Below are positions 53,260-64,000 of a DNA stretch of 64,000 nucleotides, in pieces. The first letter of the stretch is position 1. Each line of letters begins with the position of its first letter. Position numbers and translations under genes: made by a program. The DNA comes from Neocallimastix lanati (nom. inval.). Lineage: Eukaryota > Neocallimastigomycota > Neocallimastigomycetes > Neocallimastigales > Neocallimastigaceae. The DNA is taken from the NCBI GenBank assembly GCA_016946835.1, contig JACVTC010000007.1, positions 1,107,501-1,171,500 of the forward strand, in the 5' to 3' direction. The notes under the pieces were generated by a model, which saw nothing but the letters and a program-made list of their open reading frames with translations, ran no database searches and had not been told where the DNA came from.

Positions 53260-54472
53260 GTATTTATTTAAATAATATTATTCTCAAACATTTAATTTAT
53301 AACAATATATATTCATTAAAAAAAAATAATAAAATTCAAACATTTTAATTTTTTATATTACTTATTATATTTATTATTATTATATATATATTTTTCTTGT
53401 AAAAGAGATACTAAACTTTTGAATGAAAAAAGTTAATAAAATATGAATTTTAACATTTTAAATATTTAAATAAATTTTTTTATATAATTAAAATTTTCAA
53501 AAGGTGAAAAAAAAAAAAAAGAAAATGATATTTCTAATTTTAAATATGTATAAATAAAAATAAGAAAATTTTGTAAATAAAAAATCATTTTTTTTAATAA
53601 AATAATAAACATGCAAAACAACAACAATATCAAATTAAAAAAGAATTTTAAAAATAACATAAAAATTAAACAAATTTCCTTTTTAATAACGATTTAAAAA
53701 TCTTCCAGAATGTGATTAATCTATCTCAAAATCGTAATAAATATATATATATATGAATGTTAAAATATGAAAATTATTATCAATGTTGAGTTTAAGTTTA
53801 CAAAATTAAACAGCTTAATAATAAAACTTATGTATAGATATATTAGTATCTTAGATTTATTTATTTATATTAAATGGATACATTTAATATAGTAGTAATA
53901 TTTAATAATTATTTAATTATACATAAATAGTAGATTAAAGAATTAAATGTGAAAAGGGAAATTTTTTTTTAAAAAAAATGAATAATTAAAATTTAAGTTA
54001 AATAATAATTATAATAAAAATAATAATAAATAAATAATAATAAATAATAATAACAATAATAATATTTATTTAGGAAATTTCTATATACTTTAGGTTTAAT
54101 GGAGAAATAAGTAAATAATAGACTCATGTGCTATATTTAATTTTTTTTTTTTTTTATGGTTTACATTTCGGCAACAACTATTAACTCTCATTTTTAATGT
54201 AAATATTATTTAGCTGATATATTAATTATTATTTTTAATTTTTATTTTTATAATTTTTGTTAAACACTGGCATTGATGAATAATAAAAAATTCAAAAAAA
54301 AGAAATTTGACTTTTTTTTTTTCAATTGTATTTCTCTTATTAAAAGAGAAGTGTAATAGGTCAATTTAAAGAACTGGATCATTCAAAATTTTAACATATT
54401 ATTATTACTGTTGTATCTATTATTCAAATTTATATCAAACATAAAAAAACCAAAAACAATTCTATATAGGGT

Positions 54473-54507
<35 letters not shown>

Positions 54508-55360
54508 TTATGATAATAATTATAATTAAATCATCACAATTTATTTTTAGTTATAAAAAAAATAAATTTTTTAAATTGTAAATTAAATATTTTTAAAAAT
54601 TTTATATAACAAAAAAAAACTTTTTAATTAAAATTGGTGTAACTTATTAAAAAAAAAAAAAAAATAGTACAAACGGACAACAAAAAAAAAAAACTTTTTG
54701 TTTAATTCAATATTTATTCCATAATTAGTATTATTATTATTTATTGAAAAAAAGCGGATGTTTATCCATGTTATTTTTTACTAAAATTATTATTAATTAT
54801 ATATTTATTAATTGTTATATAAATATATAATTTTTTTTATTCATTATTAATTAATTATTAAGAAATAAAAATAAAATGAATACTTTATTATAACTTTTAA
54901 AGAAAACTATATTAATTAATTATGAATTAATTTTATTGAAACTAGAAATAAATAAATAATATTAAATGTGGTTTTAAAAAGGCTTACTAAAATATAATAA
55001 ATAAATTAATAATTAAATGTATTTATATTTATTCAATTAAAAAAAAAAGTTTATTTTATGAATAAAATCTTACATTTGATCGAAATAAAGTATTTTTAAA
55101 CTTATTAAAATCAATATGAAATAATAATGTTCTTCTTAAAATATATATATATTCCATCTTTTTTAAAAGGAAATATTTTGCTATTAATTTATTAATGATT
55201 TATAAAATCAATGAATTGTGGATGAACAATATTTTTTCGATGCAAATCATTTATCATTTTGAAAATTTTTATAGGATAGCTTTAAACCTAATTGTTAAAT
55301 TGCTAGTATTGTATAATTTATTATTATATCCTTTATATGAATTTAAAGTTTTTTTCTTTT

Positions 55361-55396
<36 letters not shown>

Positions 55397-56156
55397 TTAT
55401 TTAACAACCTTAAAAAATATATATTATAATAAGAAATAAAAATACTAATATTAGATATATTAAATAAAATATATAAAATATTATAATCTTATATTTATAG
55501 TAATGTCACTTTTATGTTAAATGAATTGTACATGTACATATTATCATCATTTGTAGTTTCTTTTCATGAAAAATTTAAGGTTATTTATAGATAAATATTT
55601 AATAACTTATTTAAAATAATGTGTTATTTGTTATTATAAAACAAAATTTAATAAAAAAAATAGAGTTTAATATGAAAAATAATATATCATCTATATTGCT
55701 CTAAAATATTAAATACTATATAATCACATATATTATAAAATATTTTTTATTATTTTATTTATTTATTAATAATAATAATATATATAATATTATATATATT
55801 AATTTATTGAAATATAATTAATAATAATATATATTATATATATATTTTATATAATTATATTTTTGTATAATAAATACTAATATAAAAAATATATACATAA
55901 AACATAAAAAAAATTTTATTTATTAACAAATTTATACAAAATATAATAAATAATAAAATAATAATAAAGTTAATAAAATCATATTTATTCATATTTATAA
56001 ATATATATTATTAACTATAAACATTAAAAAATAAATATAGGAAAAAAAAGCGTTTTTTTATTTTTATATTATTTTATATTATTATTTTTTTAAATTTAAT
56101 TAATTATATGTATATAATATATTAAAATATAATAAAAATTAACATTACTGATTAAA

Positions 56157-56187
<31 letters not shown>

Positions 56188-56635
56188 CAAAAAAAAAATA
56201 TTTAAATAATAAAAAATTTATATATTAATAAAAGTGGACAACAAAAAAAAAAAAAAAAAAAATAAAAAATTTCTATAATTTATTAATAAATGTGCTTAGC
56301 TCAATATTGTAAATTCAAGAATTTCAAAAAATATAAAAAGAAGAAATAATGACATAAAAAAATTAATTCATTATTAAGTAATTATTTTGATATATTTTTA
56401 TTGTTTATTAAATATTTTTTTAGAAAAATAATTATAAAATAATATAATAAATATTTAAGATTAAAAAAACATTTGAAATTAATTTTTGTAATTTAAAGTA
56501 AAATTTATAATATTATTAACGCAATTAATAAATAAAATATACCAAAATTATAAAAGACAGTTTAAAAAAATAATAAATCATAATAATTAGAATATTTATT
56601 AAATTTTTACATTAATAATAATATAAATATTCAAA
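51583..56635. other. 5-kb gene-free spacer between the two nrdD copies
   Basis: It contains simple A/T repeats ((TTTA)n at about 51671-51708 and 54472-54508), poly(T) tracts (53230-53259, 55364-55394) and no coding sequence of recognisable type. No trace of an activase gene or of a third reductase copy was found. Confidence 0.6.
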
Positions 56636-58648
56636 ATGTTGACTGAAAACCATTTAAATACAGATTCAACTACTATTAAAATTAAAAAGACTAAGGAAAT
56701 TAAAAATGCTAAAGCAGGAATGAAAACTATAAAGTTACAAGTTCCACTTGGACTTGACAGGGATTTTGTCGAATTATTAAGCAGAGATCCAAATGGTGAA
56801 TTAGATGATACTACCTGGAAAAAATTATTATCTCTTGAAGGTTTAGGTTTAAATTTCTTAGATGTTGCTCGTAATTATAATGATGTTATCAATTATGGTT
56901 CTGACCATAGTATTGATCCAAATGCTAATTGTTCAATTGGTAAATACAAGTTTCATTCAAAGGAAATTCATGAAATTTTAGCACCACATCAAAAACTTAT
57001 TAATGTTTCTCAATATTTCTCTCATGTTAAACGTCTATATGGTGCTGAAGAAACTAAGGATTTATTCCGTGCTTGGATTTATGGTGATAATTATCTTCAT
57101 GATTCTTGTTATCTTTTTGTTCCATATTGTTATGCCATGTCTGTCGAGCCAATTGTTAGTAATGGTATTACTTTCAATGCTCAACTTCGTTCTCTTCCTC
57201 CAAAACACGCAAGAAGTTTCATCGGTCAAGTTGCAGAAACTGTTACTAGTATGTCTCAAGAATTAGCAGGTGCTATTGCTATTGCAGATATATTTGTTTA
57301 CTATGCTTATTTCCTTCAAAAACGTGGAATTGAAACTTTAGAAGGTAATGAAAAGGAATCTTTAGAAGTAGAAAATGATTTCCAAAACTTGGTTCATATT
57401 TTAAATTCTTCTCATCGTTTTTCAGGTCAAAGTGCATTTACTAATGTTTCGATCTTTGATATGCCAAGTTTAGAACATTTATTTGGTGATTTATATTTCC
57501 CAGATGGATCTAAACCAAATTTGAAATTAGTTATGGAAGTTCAAAAGATTTTCTGTAATTGGTTCGCTCGTGGTCAATTAAAGGATTCATTATTACCATA
57601 TCCATTCCCTGTAGTTACTCTAAATTTAAAGGTAAATGATCGTAAAGAAGTTATTGATCAAGAAACTTTCAAGTATTTCTGTGAAATTAATTTAAATGGT
57701 TTATTTAACTTCTTTGTTAGTGATTCTAATAAATTGGCTTCTTGCTGTCGTGTTATTAACAATCTTAATGTTCATATGAGTGTTTTTGGGGAAGGTGGTG
57801 TTAATATCGGTAGTTTAAGAATTGTTACTATTAACTTAGCACGTATTGGTAATGCTGTTGCTAAGGAAAAGGGTGATTTAGAAAGTTTCTATGAAAAATT
57901 AAATGTTCAATTAGATAAAGCTTATCGTATGCTTTTAGCTCACCGTGAATTCATTAAGCTTCAGATAGCAAGAGGTGCATGTCCATATTTTAGTAAAGAT
58001 TTAGGTTTTATGTTCTTGGAAAGATTCTTCCTTACTTTTGGTATTAATGGTCTATATGAAGGTTTAATGGAAATGGGATACAATATGTTAGATGAAGATG
58101 GTTTAGAACTTTCTCGTCAAATCTTAAAACACATTACTGATTATGCTAACTCAAAGTGTGATGTGAAAGAAAAGATTTTATTTAATGTTGAACAAGTTCC
58201 AGGTGAATCTTTAGCTATCAAACATGCTCTTAAGGATAAAATTGTATGTGGTATGGATTATTCTATCTATGCTAATCAATTTGTCCCATTATGGTCTGAC
58301 ATAAACTTAGAAAAACGTATAAAGATTGATGGTGATCTTACAAAATATATGAGTGGTGGTTGTATTACTCACATAAATTTAGTTGATCGTATTGGAAGTG
58401 TTCAACAAATGGAACAAGTAGTTCGTTATGCTATTAAGAATAGCTGTGAGCACTTTGCTATTAATTATTCATATAACCGTTGTGAAAATGATCATATTAC
58501 TATTTCTGGTAATACGGATGTTTGTCCAATATGTAGTGGACACATTGTTGATCATATTACTAGAGTTGTTGGTTACTTCACTTCAGTTAGTGCATGGTCA
58601 CCAGGCCGTCGTGAAGAATTCAAAACAAGAAAGTTTACAAAATATTAA
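56636..58648 (+). CDS. nrdD: Anaerobic (class III) ribonucleoside-triphosphate reductase, copy 2
   Basis: An intact, intronless 670-aa paralog of the upstream enzyme. From about residue 55 on the two look mostly identical by eye without gaps. All key residues are kept: Cys165, Cys370-Cys371, zinc ligands Cys616, His620, Cys630, Cys633, and the radical Gly646 in RVVGYF. The first 35-50 residues are unrelated to those of copy 1 and Lys-rich here (IKIKKTKEIKNAKAG), again without an ATP-cone. Codon use differs: copy 2 has more GGT, CGT and C-ending codons, suggesting higher expression, or longer adaptation to the host. Function as for copy 1: oxygen-independent dNTP synthesis, which an obligate anaerobe needs because class I reductases require oxygen. 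Confidence 0.95.
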   Translation: MLTENHLNTDSTTIKIKKTKEIKNAKAGMKTIKLQVPLGLDRDFVELLSRDPNGELDDTTWKKLLSLEGLGLNFLDVARNYNDVINYGSDHSIDPNANCSIGKYKFHSKEIHEILAPHQKLINVSQYFSHVKRLYGAEETKDLFRAWIYGDNYLHDSCYLFVPYCYAMSVEPIVSNGITFNAQLRSLPPKHARSFIGQVAETVTSMSQELAGAIAIADIFVYYAYFLQKRGIETLEGNEKESLEVENDFQNLVHILNSSHRFSGQSAFTNVSIFDMPSLEHLFGDLYFPDGSKPNLKLVMEVQKIFCNWFARGQLKDSLLPYPFPVVTLNLKVNDRKEVIDQETFKYFCEINLNGLFNFFVSDSNKLASCCRVINNLNVHMSVFGEGGVNIGSLRIVTINLARIGNAVAKEKGDLESFYEKLNVQLDKAYRMLLAHREFIKLQIARGACPYFSKDLGFMFLERFFLTFGINGLYEGLMEMGYNMLDEDGLELSRQILKHITDYANSKCDVKEKILFNVEQVPGESLAIKHALKDKIVCGMDYSIYANQFVPLWSDINLEKRIKIDGDLTKYMSGGCITHINLVDRIGSVQQMEQVVRYAIKNSCEHFAINYSYNRCENDHITISGNTDVCPICSGHIVDHITRVVGYFTSVSAWSPGRREEFKTRKFTKY

Positions 58649-58852
58649 TTTTATTTTCATTTTTAAAGTCAAAATTTTTATCCAATATACCATAAAATAG
58701 ATTAAATAATGTTATAATAGTAATAATATTTAATATACCATATCAATATAAATCAATATAACATAATTTATTTTGTAATTTTAATTTTTATTTTATATTA
58801 TAAATTTTTTTTTATTCTACTATTTATTAATTTATTATATGTATAAATGATA

Positions 58853-58928
58853 TTAAAATATTAAAATATTAAAATATTAAAATATTAAAATATTAAAATA
58901 TTAAAATATTAAAATATTAAAATATTAA
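58853..58928. repeat. ATTAAAAT octamer repeat, about nine copies
   Basis: Perfect 8-bp units ATTAAAAT in tandem, just downstream of the second reductase gene. Confidence 0.9.
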
Positions 58929-59149
58929 ATAAAATAATAAAATATAAATATATATATTACAATATAACAATTTTAAATTTTAATGTTAAAAAAAAAAATA
59001 TTATTTTTATTCATATAATTAAAAAAGATTTAAACAAAAGAAATGAAATTGGAATATATATAATAATGTATATATATGTATATATATATATTTAGATATT
59101 AGATTTTATAGAGTTTTATTATTAAAAAAAAAAAAAAAAAAAAAAAAGG

Positions 59150-60753
59150 CCGAAATAATATTATAGTTGGATTTGACAAGATGAACTGGTTTAGGTTGAT
59201 TGAAAAAATTTACATGTTTTTGGAATAATTACTTATTGCTGCTGTTTGTAATAGATATTAATTTTAAAAAATTTCATTTTCTGTTAGTAAATTTCTTTCA
59301 AATTCCAAAATTCCTATTCCATTTAAGAAGATTATAATTAACTCTTATATACTTAGTAAAGTCTCTTACTTTGCACCTTTACTTGGTTCGAATAAAACGA
59401 GAACAAATAATACTCAGAAATTAATTAATAAAGGATTAAGATGGATTGCAGGTATACAAAAAGCCAAATCATTTATTAATGTATATTCTATTTCAAAAGA
59501 TTTACATATTCCTCCATTGTCAGCTAAGTGTGCTTTGTCTCAGGTCAAATGTTTTGATAAATGGAAAAATTCAAATTGTATTATTTCCTATTTAGTTAAT
59601 AATATTCCAAAATCTAGAAAATATACATGGACAAAAGAAAGTAGAACTCTTAAACGTAAACTAGAGAAAAGAGGTAATAACGATAATAAAATCAAGGATT
59701 TTTATTGGAAAAGAGATATGAAAATCAATTCTATTAAAGCTGAGTTTTATGACAAAAACAAATTCGAAGAAACATCAAAATTTATAAAACTTTGTTATGA
59801 CTATCCTGATCTTTCATATGGTTTCTATTGGCTATTGAGAGCACGAAGCGGATATAGATTAGATTAGATGCTAGAATTGCTAAAGCTGCAAAAATAGTGG
59901 ACCAAATGTGTCCTAATTTTTGTCCCTGTTGTAAAAGTAATAAACAATGGATAAGTCATTGGTTAATTGATTGTCCCTTTTTCAATCATACTCGTAGTAA
60001 AGTTAATGATAAAATTTTATTTTTATATAATGCTTTTTACCGTGGCAACCTAACAAATGATATTGTTAATAGTAATAATGATAATAGTAATAGTAATAAT
60101 AGTAATAGTTATAATAGTAATAATAATATTAGTAATAGTATTTTTAGTAATGTTAGTAATAGTATTGAAAATAATGTGTATATTGATTCTAGTGTGTGTG
60201 TGAAAAAGTGTTTAATTTCCTTCTTGGAGGTCGAAGTATTAGTAACAGTACAAGGGAATGGAAGGATCTATTTAAGTGCCAGATGAAATCATGTGCTTAT
60301 TCTGATACTCCGTTCTTAGTGGTTACTGCGGCACTTCTCCAATCGATTATACCTATTGCTATTGGCCAGCAATGGTCTTTATTCAATAGGTTCAAATCGA
60401 ATCGTACTACTACTACCAAGAGCGTCAATGCTGAAGAAACAGTAAGACAGGCCAGCAGGGCTAGCGCAACCAATGAAGATCATAATTTTGTATCTTAAAA
60501 TTATGATTAACATTGCGAAGTCAAAGTTAATTATTATACTTCAGTATAATAATGCCCTTGTGAAGTCTTACAAATATTAATTAAATGAAACTAGAATATA
60601 TTATACCATTATTTTATTTTTATTTTGTGTTTTATTTTTTGTTTATTTTTTTATCTTTTTTTTTTTATTATTTTATTACATGTATTTTATCAAATATTTA
60701 ATTAATAAAGATGAAACAAGTTTGCTGCCGTTAAAAAAAAAAAAAAAAAAAAA
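59150..60753 (+). mobile_element. 5'-truncated LINE copy with intact 3' end and poly(A)
   Basis: From about 59280 an open frame carries the region after the reverse transcriptase: GLRWIAGIQKAKSFINVY, PLSAKCALSQVKCFDKWK, YTWTKESRTLKRKL, GFYWLLRARSGYR. A stop and frameshift at about 59865 break it. The next frame gives ARIAKAAKIV, the zinc-binding FCPCCKSNKQWISHWLIDC motif, and a Ser/Asn-rich expansion made of AGTAAT repeats (60060-60175). A further shift leads to FLLGGRS and the C-terminus ending at 60498. The 3' UTR ends TTTGCTGCCGTT with AATAAAG upstream and a 21-nt poly(A) (60733-60753). The reverse transcriptase is missing, so the copy is dead. At least two frame breaks are visible. Confidence 0.78.
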
Positions 60754-60879
60754 TTAAAAAATTTCAAGAGATAGTATCATTTTTCATTTTAAGTATCATT
60801 TTTTTTCCCCCATATCTTTCATCCTTTTCATATATTTTCTTGCATGAGATAAAGAAAGTAAATTTTAGCAAATAAATTA

Positions 60880-61200
60880 GATAAATTTGCATCAAAAAAA
60901 AGCAATTGTAAACTTTTACTGGAATAGAGATATGACAGGAAAATCAATCAAGGCTAAGGCTTATAAGAAAAATAAATTCGAAAAAACTAGAGACTACCTA
61001 AAGTTCAACTTCAAGTATCCTGAATTTAGCATTGGCTTCCGATGGGTACTTCGTGCCAGATGTGGATATAAATTTGATGCTCGTATTGCCAAAACTGCCA
61101 AAATGATTGAAGACTACTGTCTAGAAAGGTATCCTTGTTGTTATAGAAAAAATAGTAATTCTCGATTGGAGCATTGGTTTTCTAAATGCTAATCAAGAAG
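60880..61200 (+). mobile_element. LINE fragment, zinc-binding C-terminal part
   Basis: A 101-codon frame reads VNFYWNRDMTGKSIKAKAY, FSIGFRWVLRARCGYKFD, ARIAKTAKMIEDYC and a zinc-motif-like CCYRKNSNSRLEHWFSKC before a stop. It is the same block as in the copy just upstream. It ends abruptly where reverse-transcriptase sequence of another copy begins, so pieces of at least two insertions are joined here. Confidence 0.7.
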
Positions 61201-62068
61201 TTACTTGTTCCGATGGTGCAAAATGTCAATTTTTATTATTTAATAAAATTTGGGATGGTGAATTCCCTTATGAATAGAATTCTACTTCTATTGTTTCCAT
61301 TCCTAAGTTAGGGGATCTTTCAGATTGTTATAATTATGGTGATATTTCACTCATCAAAGTTTGATTAAAGATTCTGCCAAAAAATAAACACTAAAAGAGT
61401 TTTGGATATTGCTTTTTCTCCTGGAATTATTAGACCCGAACAGTTTGATTTTAGAAATAAAGAAGAATGTATTTGATTATTTGTCTCCATTCGTGAAATT
61501 TACCAAAGAAGAAAATTTAATGGTCAGTTTACCTAAAAAAACTTATGCTTCAGTTTTAATTTATAATATACTTAAAAAACTTAATAATATTAGAATTGGC
61601 GGTAAATTCACCCTTTAATGGTAAACTTCTGAAAGAATTTCTAATACATTGTGGTGTTCACCAAGTGTGTTCATTATCTCCTGTTTTATTTAATTTATTT
61701 ATCAATGTCATATTTGATAAATACAAGAGATAATGTATGATTACAAAAATAAAAAAGTGTTGTGCCAGTTTTTGTACTAAGGCGATGATTCGATACTTTA
61801 AAAAGTGGAAAGAGTTTTCTTGCATTATTTCTCATTTAATTAAAAATAAACCAACACCTTTACATTGTTTATAGACAAAAAAAGCATGTAGATTAGCAGT
61901 ACGTAAACGCAATAATAAACTTCCTTGAGAAATATGTAAGTTTTATTGGGAAAATGTTCATTAATTAAGTACTACTATGCGATTAGACTAATTATATGCA
62001 AGAAGTTTAAATTTGGTTTTAAAAAATTTGTTCAATGTATATCACGAAAATATTTACAATTTTCTCTT

Positions 62069-62110
<42 letters not shown>

Positions 62111-63033
62111 GATTGGACGAATTAAATATGGATTCAAATTTGATATGAAACCTAATATAAAATAAAAAATAGTATCAGAAGATTGCCCAACATGTTGGCT
62201 TTGCCGTGGTGTTAGTAACAACAGCATTTCCTAATTTTATGCACTGGATACTTTTATGTTCTAAATTTGAAGAATTTAGAACATAAAAAACTCATTCAAT
62301 TTATTGATGAAATTTTTATTAATTTTTCTCTGGTTATTCATGAGAAATCATTGAACATTCCTTAAGACTAAGAGGAAGATTTTGATGATAATATTAATTT
62401 TTCTCTGATTATTCATGAGAAATCATTGAACATTCCTTAAGACTAAGAGGAAGATTTTGATGATAATATTAATTTTTCTCTAATTATTCATGAGAAATCA
62501 TTGAACATTCCTTAAGACTAAGAGGAAGATTTTGATGATAATATTAATTTTTACTTATTGTGTCTTCTTCTTGATAGAAATGCAGCGTATGAAATTTTAA
62601 AGATCTGCTGTGGGAGAAAGAATACATTTTATTAATAATATCTTTCAATTACCTTTGAGACAGTCTTCTTTCCCGATTTCATATTTTTTGGGGCTTGCGG
62701 AATTCCTTACTAATATTATGCCTGTGGTAATTAGTAATTTTTATACAATGGTCAATTTATATATCATTAGACCTACTGTTGTCAAAAGTGCTGGTGTCGA
62801 AAGAATAAGGCAAAGAAGAAAATCTGATACAGATTTGAATGATAATTTTTATTCACATGGTGTTATCATCAATGAATAGGATGAGGCTATTTCTTCCTCG
62901 AAACTCATATCGTAGCTTTTTTTAATATAATGTTAAAGATTTCATGTATTTTATTTTATTTTATTTTATTTTTTTTTTTTTAATAATTATTAAATTATTA
63001 TTAAATAAAGTTTAATCCTAGTCTAAAAAAAAA
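61200..63033 (+). mobile_element. Decayed LINE copy with reverse transcriptase remnants and 3' end
   Basis: Reverse transcriptase words occur in several frames: FNKIWDGEFPYE with SIVSIPK and LSDCYNY (about 61225-61345), RPEQFDFRNKEECI and FVSIREIYQRRKFNG (about 61425-61520), and CSLSPVLFNLFINVIF (about 61665-61715). The order matches the fingers/palm of non-LTR enzymes; the segment with the catalytic Asp pair is missing, apparently deleted. C-terminal blocks follow (KKWKEFSCIISHLI, VSEDCPTCWLC, GLAEFLTN), then a UTR with AATAAAG and TAGTCT before a short poly(A) (63025-63033). A 39-nt poly(T) (62071-62109) has expanded inside the former coding region, and a 75-bp unit is repeated three times. 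Many stops and shifts show age. Confidence 0.75.
62318..62550 (+). repeat. 75-bp tandem triplication inside the LINE remnant
   Basis: TGAGAAATCATTGAACATTC starts at 62341, 62416 and 62491, giving a 75-bp period with only one or two differences between copies. The unit sits between the zinc-motif region and the GLAEFLT block. Confidence 0.9.
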
Positions 63034-63858
63034 TTGTATAAAAACTTCATATTGATTTTTAAAGTTCAAATAATATTTTTTTGGAAATATCATTTATTAA
63101 TATTAATTTAGTTCTTTTTTTTTATTGGTTATTTGAAATTTAAAAATTTATTTTTTTATATATTCTATCAACAAATTACTATTGTTATTTGTATCTATTA
63201 AATTTTATATATACTATAATAATATGAACATAAAATAATTAATTTAGAAATGATGCATTAATTATAATTGAACGTCAAAAATAAATGTTTCAATTACTTA
63301 TTTTTTTTTTTTTTTTTAGAAAAAATAAATAAAAAAAAAGATAATTGTTATTAGAAGTTCTGAAAATATAAAAAATTTAAGTAAGTTAACATTAAAAAAT
63401 TTAATAGATTAAAAAATACAATAGAAATTCTAAAGAATATAAAAATAAATAAATATTCTTAAAAATACATATTGAATTTAAATGAAATAAATTAATTAAA
63501 AACAATAAAATTAATAATATAAAATAAAAATAAAAATAAAAATATTTCAAATAACTGAATTTAAGCTATATTAATATTAATAATAAAAATAGTAGAAGAT
63601 TTTATTAATAAATTCCTTTAAAAATAAATAATAATAAAAGGTAAAATAATTTTATTTTATTATATATTATTTTATATCAATGTTTCTTATTATTAAAAAT
63701 AATGTTTAAAGAGATTATTAATAGATATTATATAAATATTATAATATTGTTATACATATATAAATAAATTATATATTTATATTAATAGTATTTTATAATA
63801 TAAATTAATTCGACACCTTATTAATTGATTTTAGTAGAAAAATAACAATAATATTAAT
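63034..63858. other. Promoter-side intergenic region of the myotubularin gene
   Basis: Only A/T-rich simple sequence was seen between the LINE poly(A) and the start codon at 63859. Confidence 0.6.
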
Positions 63859-64000
63859 ATGGATTATATAGAAATTCCAAAAGTGCCCGATGTAGTTATG
63901 AAAAAGGGCAGAAGAGTTTTTAAAGGTACATTACATTTAATGACTCATCATTTATTATTTAATTCTGATAATTCTAATGAGCAGGAGTTATGGGTAATTG
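63859..64000 (+). CDS. Myotubularin-family phosphoinositide 3-phosphatase, 5' end only
   Basis: The first 47 codons of a protein that runs off the window: MDYIEIPKVPDVVMKKGRRV, then KGTLHLMTHHLLFNSDNSNE and QELWVI. This is the start of the PH-GRAM domain typical of myotubularins of the MTMR6-8/yeast Ymr1 group (ME-Y/H-I..KV..V ... GTLHLTTHHLIF ... WI). Such enzymes remove the 3-phosphate from PI(3)P and PI(3,5)P2 on endosomal membranes. The catalytic domain is outside the window, so whether this copy is active or a dead member cannot be judged. Confidence 0.75.
   Translation, partial: MDYIEIPKVPDVVMKKGRRVFKGTLHLMTHHLLFNSDNSNEQELWVI

Overview
The window looks like nuclear DNA of an anaerobic gut fungus (Neocallimastigomycota: the Neocallimastix/Piromyces/Anaeromyces group). 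The reasons are extreme A+T richness outside genes, short AT-rich spliceosomal introns, a secreted CotH-type protein carrying two fungal (CBM10-type) dockerins, two oxygen-independent class III ribonucleotide reductases, and a GTP-type PEP carboxykinase beside a fungal NADP-glutamate dehydrogenase. I could not run a database search, so the lineage call rests on family recognition.

Layout. 1-2.5 kb: no gene, with hairpins. 2.5-3.9 kb: NADP-glutamate dehydrogenase (-). 4-9.5 kb: gene-free repeats. 9.5-11.2 kb: fragments of a non-LTR retrotransposon (LINE) (-). 12.1-14.3 kb: PEP carboxykinase, two exons (-). 14.3-28.8 kb: a gene desert holding a decayed Cys-rich protein gene (19.4-19.9 kb), an orphan coding-like stretch (20.7 kb) and heptamer satellite arrays. 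28.8-30.7 kb: GATA factor with a 17-codon ORF in its leader (+). 31.6-33.9 kb: PARP16-like gene, seven exons (-). 34.8-35.6 kb: LTO1-like Fe-S adaptor, three exons (+). 36.5-41.1 kb: large charged nuclear-type protein, six exons (-). 43.8-46.7 kb: CotH-dockerin protein, seven exons (+). 49.6-51.6 and 56.6-58.6 kb: two NrdD paralogs (+), both intronless. 59.2-63.0 kb: a cluster of LINE pieces (+). 63.86 kb to the end: first exon of a myotubularin-family phosphatase (+).

How the genes fit together. GDH (ammonium assimilation) and PEPCK (PEP/oxaloacetate node feeding malate to hydrogenosomes) are central anaerobic metabolism and both use a C-ending, highly expressed codon set. The two NrdD enzymes supply deoxynucleotides without oxygen; their lack of introns beside intron-rich native genes fits bacterial acquisition followed by duplication. 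CotH-dockerin belongs to the secreted cellulosome. PARP16-like and LTO1-like genes are housekeeping eukaryotic genes (ER stress/ADP-ribosylation and Fe-S delivery to the ribosome-recycling ABC protein). Exon structures given here were assembled by hand from splice-site sequences, reading-frame continuity and family alignment from memory; all joins listed keep frame.
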